Shown piece after piece: positions 56,275 through 64,000 of a stretch of 64,000 nucleotides of DNA (position 1 is the stretch's first letter; every line of letters starts with the position of its first letter). Source of the DNA: Halanaerobiales bacterium (GTDB lineage: Bacteria > Bacillota > Halanaerobiia > Halanaerobiales > DTU029); assembly GCA_025451675.1 (NCBI GenBank), contig JANWJZ010000021.1, positions 1 through 64,000 of the forward strand, given 5' to 3'. Below the pieces are notes generated by a model. That model saw only the letters and a list, made by a program, of their open reading frames with translations, was not told the origin of the DNA and ran no database searches. A program made the translations under genes and the position numbers.

Positions 56275-58692
56275 CTAGTAGTTAAAACGGTAGAAGAAAT
56301 CCCAGATACTATCAAAGAAACTCTCTGGTTGTTTTCTGCCATGGATATCACATGTTTCTTCAGGTACTGTTTCATAGAGGATATCTCCAGTTTCCGTCCT
56401 TTCCGGTATGCCGGTTACCGGGTCTATTTTCTGTATCGGTTCATTGGCATCAACATAGTAGGTACCGGTTATATCGATTTTTTCCTGGTCACCCTCTTCA
56501 GCAAATTTCTTGCCAAATTCTATGACGGAACTGCCGATTTTAATCCTGCTATTGGCAAAGTATTTATACTCGACGATACTTTCCTCTGGACAGTCTGCAG
56601 TGGCCAGCAATCCGGATTCAGTACAGATTTTCGCTGTCCGTACCGGCTCATGGAGGTTGTTTTTCTCAGTGGGTACATTTCCTTTCTTGAAGACTTCGGT
56701 AACAGTCCTGGGTGTATATTCATTTGGCAAGAGGCCAGTGACTGGATCGACTTCCACTGAGACGATATTGGCCGGTTTTTTGAAATGGGTTATAGGCATA
56801 TCTTTTACAACTGCCCGCATATAATCTCCCCAGAGCCGGGCTGCTTCAGAACTGGAGATGACTAAACCACCGCTGCCTTCCGGGTAGAGATAGTTTCCTT
56901 TTTCGTCTTTCTGATTATATTCCATGGGAATTGGATTATCTTCTCCAATCCAGATACAGGTTACCAGCTTAGGTGTGTAGCCTACATACCAGGCATCGGT
57001 ATAATTATTGGAAGTACCGGTTTTTCCAGCTACCGGCTGGTTACCCAGCCTGGTCCGCCAGCCAGTACCACCGGCATCACTGACTACTGATTGCAGCATG
57101 CTGGTCATCAGGTAAGCATCTTCTTCCGAGAGGACAACCTTTTTTTCCGGATGGGCCTCATAGATGACCCGGTTGTGTTTGTCCAGCACCCTTGTTATGG
57201 CAATGGGTTCAACCAGGATGCCCTGATTGGCAAAAACACCATAGGCTGAAGCCATCTCTAAGGGAGTTACACCTTTATTTAAACCACCCAGTGCTATGGA
57301 GAGACGGTCTTCATGGCGGTCAGCTGGCTGTAATGTGCTGATGCCCATTTTTTCTGCGGTTTTGATAGTTTCAATGACCCCTACTTCTTTGATCAACTGA
57401 ACAGAAGCACTATTCAGAGAGAGCTTTAGAGCATCCCGTAAACTGACCAGTCCGTAATACTGGTTGCTGAAGTTATTTGGCCAGAGGCGCAGTGGTTCAT
57501 TTTTGCCCCCTGCCACACTTATAGGCATATCATTGATAATGGAGGCCGGTGACCAGCCTTTCCTGATAGCTGTGGCAAAGACAAAGGGTTTAAAGGCCGA
57601 TCCCGGTTGTCTGACTGCCTGGTAAGCCCTGTTGAATTGGTCATTACCCCGGCCGCCAACCATGGCCTTTATTTCGCCGGTAGTAGGATCCAGTGTAACT
57701 ATAGCCAGCTGTGGCTGCAATTTATTGGCTGTGTTTTCCCTTTCGATAGAGGGAAGATATTTCTGTTTTTCCGCATTTTTTACTGCTTCTTCAGCCTTTC
57801 TCTGGATTTCCGGATCCAGGGTGGTATAGACCTTTAAGCCACCACTATAAACCAGTTGGGCACCAAATTTTTCGATTAATTGATCCCTGACATAACGGAT
57901 AAAGTAGGGAGCAAATTCCTCCTGCTCTGGTTCCTGTTTCTTCAGGACAATTTCATAGTTTTTGGCCTCCTGGGCTTCTTCAGCAGTGATATAGCCCATT
58001 TCTGCCATCCTGTCCAGAACCAGGTTCCGCCGGTTGATGGATGCCTCATAATTCCTGAAGGGGGAATAGATATTTGGCCCCTTTGGCAAACCGGCAATGA
58101 GGGCACATTCACTGAGGTTTAATTCCCAGACATTTTTACCAAAGTATTGCAGGGAAGCAGCCTGGACTCCATAGGCGCTGTGGCCAAGGAAGATCTCATT
58201 TAGATACATTTCCAGGATTTCCGGTTTTGTATATAATCTTTCAAACTGCATAGCAAGATATGCTTCCTGGATCTTTCTATAATAGGAGATATCCTGGCGA
58301 TCCAGTAAAACAGTTCCTGCCAGCTGCTGGGTAATTGTACTGGCGCCGTGCGGCCTTTGTCTCTGTTTGATGATATTTGTTACAAAAGCCCTTGCAATCC
58401 CCCAGAAATCTATACCATGGTGGACGTAGAAGTTATTATCTTCGATGGCAATAATGGCGTTCTGAAGGTGGATGGGAATTCGTTCAAGGGGTACAACGAT
58501 TCTATTCTGCTGGTAAAGCTTGGTTAAAAGTTGTCCATCGGCACTATAGATAAAGGTGGCTTCACTGGCTCCCTTGTAAGTGGAAATATCAGGTGTATCC
58601 TTAATTATATAGGTAAGGGCGCCGATAGCTAAGCCGAAAAATAAGGCGATGAACAGAATAATGGATGATAGTAATAATTGCTTTCTCTTCAC
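56275..58692 (-). CDS. class A penicillin-binding protein (PBP1A family)
   Basis: GT51 motifs IAIEDNNFYVHHGID, RPHGASTITQQLA; transpeptidase SXN/KTG motifs (LSLNSASVQ, GKTGTSNNYTDAW); GTG start 58692 with GGGGAA SD. Confidence 0.92.
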   Translation of the reverse strand: MKRKQLLLSSIILFIALFFGLAIGALTYIIKDTPDISTYKGASEATFIYSADGQLLTKLYQQNRIVVPLERIPIHLQNAIIAIEDNNFYVHHGIDFWGIARAFVTNIIKQRQRPHGASTITQQLAGTVLLDRQDISYYRKIQEAYLAMQFERLYTKPEILEMYLNEIFLGHSAYGVQAASLQYFGKNVWELNLSECALIAGLPKGPNIYSPFRNYEASINRRNLVLDRMAEMGYITAEEAQEAKNYEIVLKKQEPEQEEFAPYFIRYVRDQLIEKFGAQLVYSGGLKVYTTLDPEIQRKAEEAVKNAEKQKYLPSIERENTANKLQPQLAIVTLDPTTGEIKAMVGGRGNDQFNRAYQAVRQPGSAFKPFVFATAIRKGWSPASIINDMPISVAGGKNEPLRLWPNNFSNQYYGLVSLRDALKLSLNSASVQLIKEVGVIETIKTAEKMGISTLQPADRHEDRLSIALGGLNKGVTPLEMASAYGVFANQGILVEPIAITRVLDKHNRVIYEAHPEKKVVLSEEDAYLMTSMLQSVVSDAGGTGWRTRLGNQPVAGKTGTSNNYTDAWYVGYTPKLVTCIWIGEDNPIPMEYNQKDEKGNYLYPEGSGGLVISSSEAARLWGDYMRAVVKDMPITHFKKPANIVSVEVDPVTGLLPNEYTPRTVTEVFKKGNVPTEKNNLHEPVRTAKICTESGLLATADCPEESIVEYKYFANSRIKIGSSVIEFGKKFAEEGDQEKIDITGTYYVDANEPIQKIDPVTGIPERTETGDILYETVPEETCDIHGRKQPESFFDSIWDFFYRFNY

Positions 58693-58810
58693 GGTCCAGT
58701 TCCCCTTTCTTTCTATATCTTCTATTATAACATATAAATATAAAAAATAATACACCTGTCCAGGCACACTTTCAGGTTAGTCACATATACTATATACGTG
58801 GAGGGATTTT

Positions 58811-59476
58811 ATGAAAGGGCTATTCCTTAAACTTAATTTCTGGCGGATATCTATAGTCTTCGTATTGGTTCTCTTTTTATTTTTTCTGCTGATACATAAG
58901 ACAATTACACCCATATTTTTCAATCTGGCCGAAGTTGAGGTACATAATATTGTCAATGAGGTAATTAATAAGGCTGTAGGTAGAGAGGTGGAAAATCTAT
59001 TATATCAGGATATGGTCAACTATATCTACAATGAACAGGGAGAAATCGTCCTGATTCAGCCTAACATAGCCTTTATCAATAGATTTACTACCAATCTTTC
59101 CCTGGCCATACAGCGGGAACTCCAGGGGATAAGCCGGGAGACAGTAGCAGTACCCATGACCAGAATCCTGGGGATCGATATTCTGGCTGCCTATGGGCCG
59201 GAGTTGAAGATGAGGATTATTCCGGCCGGCTATACTGTGCCTCCCCGGCTGGTGGATAGTTTTTCCACAGCAGGAATCAATCAAACCAGGCATAAGATTT
59301 ATCTCAGCCTGACTGCGAAGGTGAAGCTGATTGTACCCTTTAAAAGTAGAACTATTGATGTCCATGCGGATGTACCTGTGACAGAAGTGGTGATTTTAGG
59401 CCGGGTGCCCCAGGTCTATGTGGGAATGAATCAGGAAGGTTTTACAGGTATTTTGGGCGGTACAGGAAATAAATAA
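58811..59476 (+). CDS. yunB: sporulation protein YunB
   Basis: Single TM N-terminus; EVHNIVNEVINKAV; VPMTRILGIDILAAYGPELKMRIIPAG. Confidence 0.85.
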   Translation: MKGLFLKLNFWRISIVFVLVLFLFFLLIHKTITPIFFNLAEVEVHNIVNEVINKAVGREVENLLYQDMVNYIYNEQGEIVLIQPNIAFINRFTTNLSLAIQRELQGISRETVAVPMTRILGIDILAAYGPELKMRIIPAGYTVPPRLVDSFSTAGINQTRHKIYLSLTAKVKLIVPFKSRTIDVHADVPVTEVVILGRVPQVYVGMNQEGFTGILGGTGNK

Positions 59477-59552
59477 TTTAAAAGCATTCGGGCATAATAA
59501 AGGTGATGGAGATAGACGATGGTCTTGAAGAAATAACGTAGGAGGTATATAG

Positions 59553-60026
59553 ATGAAGAAAAATGGCCTGATGACGGGAGTAATAATCGGCGGGATTCTC
59601 GGTATAACAGTTTCTGTATTGGGTATGAGGAAGTTTAAAGGCAAGGCTGGAAAAAATACGGAGGGGGAAAGTCAGGCTGAGAATATCCAGTTGAAACCCA
59701 TGAGTGAAGAGAAACAGGAAAGTAGTGATATGAAAGAAGATACAGTGGCAGAAAATAATGGGTCAGATAGCGGGAATAAGTGCGAATGTAGTGAAGAAAC
59801 AGGTAACAGGTCTACTTCTGAGAATAAGCCGGGTTCAGAGGAGACAGCGGAAAAGACAACCAACCTGGCGGAGGAGAGCAGGGATACGGCAAGGGAAGAA
59901 CAGATGAAAGCAAAGCAGGAAGGAAACTTCATGATGGAGGACATTGCGGCGAAGATAAGCTTTAGCCAGAAGATAAGCCAACTGGAAGAGGCCCTGAAGA
60001 AACTACGGGAAGAAAATATGCAATAA
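59553..60026 (+). CDS. single-TM, Glu/Lys/Ser-rich hypothetical protein (YtxH-like N-terminus)
   Basis: MKKNGLMTGVIIGGILGITVSVLGMRKFK then low-complexity acidic region; AGGAGG RBS. Confidence 0.5.
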   Translation: MKKNGLMTGVIIGGILGITVSVLGMRKFKGKAGKNTEGESQAENIQLKPMSEEKQESSDMKEDTVAENNGSDSGNKCECSEETGNRSTSENKPGSEETAEKTTNLAEESRDTAREEQMKAKQEGNFMMEDIAAKISFSQKISQLEEALKKLREENMQ

Positions 60027-60043
60027 GATGGTGAAAATTATAG

Positions 60044-61108
60044 ATGTTTAAATTGAAGGAAAAGGAGTTGAAAACAGGCATTATGCTCCTGGCTATTGGG
60101 AGCATAATTTACTTTTTGCTGAAGATAAGGGTGGTTCTGTTACCATTCATTGCCGGTGTATTATTGGCCTATCTCCTTTATCCTATCCTGGATTTTTTAA
60201 AGAAAAAGAAGGTTCCGGGTACCTGGGCTGTCTATATCCTGGCCCTGATTTTTTTATTGTTTTCCCTGGTCTTTGCTTTTGTCCTGGTGCCGGCTTTTCT
60301 CAATGAATTGTCCGGTTTATCCAGTACTTTACCGGAATATATCCAGACTATTAATGATTTCATCAGCAGGGTTAACCGGGAGTACCGCAGGGTAGAGATG
60401 CCTTCTACGGTAAAGGAAGCCCTGGACAGGAGCTTAAAAAAAGCAGAGGAACACTTAATCGATTTCCTGGAGTCTTTTACTGATAAGCTTATCAACGGAA
60501 TTTCTTCCTTTTTTACCTTATTGCTTGCCCCGGTAATAACCTATTATATTTTAAAAGATCTGGACAGGCTGAAAAAAGGTATTATCAGGTGGATACCGGC
60601 AAGGCAGAGGGATTTATTTTATTATCTGGGCAGCGAGGTCAATGAGGTCATTCTGGGTTATTTCCGGGGACAGGTCTGGCTGAGTGCTATTGTGGCTATC
60701 CTATCTACTATTGCCCTTCTTATTTTAAAAATTCCCTTCAATATTATACTGGGCCTTTTTGTTGGCTTCAGCAACATGATTCCCTATATTGGCCCCATAG
60801 TAGGCAGTATTCCGGCCATCTTTCTGGCTTTGCTCAAATCCCCGGGTAAGGCTTTCAGTGTTGTTGTATTATTTTTTCTCATCCAGCAGCTGGAGAATAG
60901 TTTTATCAGTCCGCGAATAATCAGTAAAGAAGTGGGGATTCATCCACTGGTGGTAATCTTTTCCCTGCTGGTAGGCGCTGAATTGCTGGGTTTCTGGGGC
61001 CTTCTCCTGGCCGTCCCCATTGCCGGCTCCCTGAAGGTCATCGCCAGGATCCTCTACAGGGAATTTTTTGCCTGGGAAGAAACAGTGGGGAAGGGTGAAA
61101 ATAGCTAA
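60044..61108 (+). CDS. AI-2E family transporter (YdiK/PerM-like)
   Basis: Eight-TM-like profile; NMIPYIGPIVGSIPAI and ISPRIISKEVGIHPLVVIFSLLVGAELLGFWGLLLAVPIA motifs. Confidence 0.9.
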   Translation: MFKLKEKELKTGIMLLAIGSIIYFLLKIRVVLLPFIAGVLLAYLLYPILDFLKKKKVPGTWAVYILALIFLLFSLVFAFVLVPAFLNELSGLSSTLPEYIQTINDFISRVNREYRRVEMPSTVKEALDRSLKKAEEHLIDFLESFTDKLINGISSFFTLLLAPVITYYILKDLDRLKKGIIRWIPARQRDLFYYLGSEVNEVILGYFRGQVWLSAIVAILSTIALLILKIPFNIILGLFVGFSNMIPYIGPIVGSIPAIFLALLKSPGKAFSVVVLFFLIQQLENSFISPRIISKEVGIHPLVVIFSLLVGAELLGFWGLLLAVPIAGSLKVIARILYREFFAWEETVGKGENS

Positions 61109-61125
61109 AAAGGACAGGCTCTTAA

Positions 61126-61154
61126 TTGACAAAAAGTTTTATTTCCTGTATTAT
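61126..61154 (+). promoter_or_regulatory. sigma-70-type promoter of alaS
   Basis: TTGACA-17 nt-TATTAT; no T-box core seen downstream. Confidence 0.65.
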
Positions 61155-61290
61155 TTAAATAAGTATTTTTCAGGTATTCCAGCTTAATTACATATTTAAT
61201 AAATCCTATTAAATTATATTAAATCATGAATTTCCATTAAAGTTATTTCACAAAAGTTTATACTGGAAATTTACGGGAGGTTAGTTCAGG

Positions 61291-63912
61291 ATGGTAATGA
61301 CAGGAGATGAAATACGTAAAGCTTATCTGGATTTTTTTGCTGAAAAGGGACACCTGGTCCTGCCCAGTGCACCATTGATACCGCAAAATGATCCGAGTAT
61401 TCTGTGGATTAATGCAGGGATGGCTCCCTTTAAAGCATATTTTAACGGGGTTGAAGAACCACCCAGGAGAAGGATTGCCACCAGCCAGAAATGTATCAGG
61501 ACAAATGATATAGAGAATGTTGGCCGTACAGACCGGCATCATACCTTCTTTGAAATGCTGGGTAATTTTTCTTTTGGTGATTATTTTAAAAAGGAAGCAA
61601 TCTGCTGGAGCTGGGAGTTTGTCACAGAGGTTTTGAAACTGGATAAAAGCCGGCTCTGGGTGACAGTCTATAAAGATGATGATGAGGCCTTTAATATCTG
61701 GCGTGATGAAATAGGCCTGCCGGAAGAGAGGATCCTCAGGATGGATAAGGAACACAATTTCTGGGAGATAGGTACCGGACCCTGCGGGCCCTGTTCAGAG
61801 ATCCATTATGACCGGGGTGAAGAGTATGGTACCGGCCCGGAAGATGTCATCGGCGGTGAGGGAGACCGTTTCCTGGAAATCTGGAATCTGGTCTTTACCC
61901 AGTTTAATAAGACAGAAGAGGGAGAATATCTGCCTTTACCACAGAAGAACATTGATACGGGGATGGGCCTGGAGAGGGTTGCCTCCATCTTACAGGGGGT
62001 TGACTCCAATTTTGAGACAGACCTGCTGAAACCCATGATCGATTTTCTGGTTGAAGATAGTGGTATAGAATATCTGCAGGATGAGGATACTAAAGTAGCC
62101 TACCGGGTTATTGCCGATCATAGCCGCGGCATAACCATGGCTATTTATGATGGTGCTTTACCCAGTAATGAGGGAAGAGGGTATGTAATCAGGCGTATTT
62201 TACGTCGGGCTCTGCGCTACGGCCGGAAATTGGGCTATAATGAGCCATTCCTATACCGGATGGTACCGGTGGTAATCAAAGCAATGCAGGGCGGATATCC
62301 GGAACTGCAGGAAAAAGAGGAATATATCCAGCGGGTGATCAGGGCCGAGGAAGAACGATTCCTGCAAACTCTTGACCAGGGCCTGCATTTAATCGATGAA
62401 ATGATCAGTGAACTCAAAAGAAACGGGAAGAAACTTTTGTCTGGTATAGATGCCTTTAAACTCTACGATACTTATGGTTTTCCGCTGGACTTGACCAGAG
62501 ATGTTCTGGCAGAAGAAGGCCTCAGTGTTGATGAGGAAGAATTTGAACTGGAGATGGAAAAACAACGGGAAAGGGCCCGTCAGGCCAGGGAGGAAACCGG
62601 ATTCAGTGCTTCAGAAGAAGAGATATTCTATAGAAGTCTCCTGGAAAAATATCAGCTGGAGTTTACCGGTTATGAACACCTGAATGAGAGCACAGAGATA
62701 ATTGCTATTGTCAAAGATGGGCAGGAAGTTGACCGGGTAGAAGCAGGCGAGAAGGCCAAACTGGTCCTGGCGAAAACTCCTTTCTATGGTGAGAGCGGCG
62801 GACAGGTTGGCGATAAGGGGCTTATCCGTTTTGCTGATAATCTGGCCACTGTTTATGATACCAGAAAAGAGGCCGGGATTACTGTCCATTATATTGAAGT
62901 AGAGAAAGGCAGCTTCAGCAAGGGAGACGCTGTAGAGGCCAAGGTATATGATGATCTGCGCCAGGCCACTGCCCGGAACCATTCAGCAACACATCTCCTG
63001 CATAAGGCCCTGAAGGAGGTCCTGGGTGAACATGTCAACCAGGCCGGTTCACTGGTAGAGCCTGACCGCCTGCGTTTTGACTTTAATCATTTTAATGCCT
63101 TAAGCAAGGCCGAGCTGAAGGAGATTGAAAAGAAGGTCAATGCTGCCATCCTGGCCAACCTGGATGTTGATATAATTTTAACAGATATGGAACAGGCTAA
63201 AAAGCTAGGAGCTGTTGCTCTCTTTGGAGAGAAATATGGAGATGTAGTCCGGGTTGTTTCTATGGGCGATTATTCGACGGAGCTCTGTGGCGGTACCCAT
63301 GTGAAGGCTACCGGAGCCATTGGTTCTTTCAAAATTTTAAGTGAATCCAGCATTGCTGCCGGAGTGCGCCGGATTGAAGCCATTACCGGTGAAGAGGTGC
63401 TTCGTTATATTGCTGGCCAGGAAGAAAAGGTAGAGAAAGCCGCAACCCTGCTGAAGACTACACCGGATAACCTTCTGGAGAGGATTGAAGCTTTACAGGC
63501 CAGGGAAAAAGAACTGGAGAAGGAGCTTAAAGAATTGAAGGGACGCCTGGCCAGGACAGCCCTGGATGAGTTGCTGGAAAAAGTGGAAGAAGTAGATGGT
63601 ATAAAATTACTGCGGACAGTAGTGGATGGACTGGATAATGAAGGTTTATTGAACCTGATGGATCAGTTGAAGGAGAAAATAGATTCCGGAATCATCGTCC
63701 TGGCTTCAAAGAGCGATGATAAGGCGGTTTTTGTGGCCAGAGTTTCTAAGGATCTGGTAGATAAGGGTTACCATGCCGGGAAAATTATCGGCCAGGTGGC
63801 CAAAATTGCCGGCGGCGGCGGTGGCGGCAGGCCGGATCTGGCCCAGGCAGGAGGCCGGGATGTTACAAAGATTCAGGAAGCCCTCGATCAGGTAACGGAG
63901 ATTATAAAATAA
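61291..63912 (+). CDS. alaS: alanyl-tRNA synthetase
   Basis: NAGMAPFKAYF, HHTFFEMLGNFSFGDYFK, HSATHLLHKAL, CGGTHV, GGGGGGRPDLAQAGG. Confidence 0.98.
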   Translation: MVMTGDEIRKAYLDFFAEKGHLVLPSAPLIPQNDPSILWINAGMAPFKAYFNGVEEPPRRRIATSQKCIRTNDIENVGRTDRHHTFFEMLGNFSFGDYFKKEAICWSWEFVTEVLKLDKSRLWVTVYKDDDEAFNIWRDEIGLPEERILRMDKEHNFWEIGTGPCGPCSEIHYDRGEEYGTGPEDVIGGEGDRFLEIWNLVFTQFNKTEEGEYLPLPQKNIDTGMGLERVASILQGVDSNFETDLLKPMIDFLVEDSGIEYLQDEDTKVAYRVIADHSRGITMAIYDGALPSNEGRGYVIRRILRRALRYGRKLGYNEPFLYRMVPVVIKAMQGGYPELQEKEEYIQRVIRAEEERFLQTLDQGLHLIDEMISELKRNGKKLLSGIDAFKLYDTYGFPLDLTRDVLAEEGLSVDEEEFELEMEKQRERARQAREETGFSASEEEIFYRSLLEKYQLEFTGYEHLNESTEIIAIVKDGQEVDRVEAGEKAKLVLAKTPFYGESGGQVGDKGLIRFADNLATVYDTRKEAGITVHYIEVEKGSFSKGDAVEAKVYDDLRQATARNHSATHLLHKALKEVLGEHVNQAGSLVEPDRLRFDFNHFNALSKAELKEIEKKVNAAILANLDVDIILTDMEQAKKLGAVALFGEKYGDVVRVVSMGDYSTELCGGTHVKATGAIGSFKILSESSIAAGVRRIEAITGEEVLRYIAGQEEKVEKAATLLKTTPDNLLERIEALQAREKELEKELKELKGRLARTALDELLEKVEEVDGIKLLRTVVDGLDNEGLLNLMDQLKEKIDSGIIVLASKSDDKAVFVARVSKDLVDKGYHAGKIIGQVAKIAGGGGGGRPDLAQAGGRDVTKIQEALDQVTEIIK

Positions 63913-64000
63913 TTTATGGTGGAAAAAGGATTTTTCCTGCAAATCTAGAATATATACAGGGAATACATGGTATTTTTTGAATAAGAGGGAAAAGAAAACA

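Noticed and set aside
61109-61290. Possible T-box upstream of alaS
   Set aside because: No TGGNACCGCG core, specifier-loop signature or terminator; only a promoter-like sequence is visible
63808-63830. GGCGGCGGCGGTGGCGGC tract as a trinucleotide repeat
   Set aside because: Encodes the conserved poly-Gly segment near the AlaRS C-terminus

Overview
64 kb chromosomal window, mostly + strand, with the gene content and style of a low-to-mid GC Firmicute. A diderm Halanaerobiales-like host is inferred from gene content only. Core blocks are: a dipeptide/oligosaccharide ABC importer (11.5-17.4 kb); ald; a DUF3798-type solute-binding protein with a sugar-type ABC transporter (31.7-37.2 kb); tRNA-Leu(TAA) and tRNA-Val(GAC); ytxC-thrS with a Thr T-box; an L20-type leader with infC-rpmI-rplT; pheS-pheT with a Phe T-box; zapA-cvpA-polX-mutS2; a class A PBP; yunB; an AI-2E permease; and alaS. 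Accessory parts are: a wH-PIN-membrane protein (3.8-5.8 kb); an AT-rich patch (5.9-8.3 kb); and an apparently decayed restriction-modification locus (26.5-29.2 kb). No CRISPR array, rRNA or intact transposase was seen. Observations most worth follow-up: (1) a nested ~70-nt hairpin just upstream of the PIN gene; (2) a PolX whose polymerase carboxylates look degenerate while its PHP nuclease motifs are intact; (3) a 40-aa YqzL-like ORF, absent from the supplied ORF track, between the pheS promoter and its T-box; (4) REP/REPIN-like repeats at 25.7 kb; (5) two DNA methyltransferases followed by a truncated putative restriction enzyme; (6) an uncharacterised DUF3798 transporter cassette; (7) an infC that appears to start at ATC. 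No wholly new multi-gene system can be demonstrated from sequence alone.
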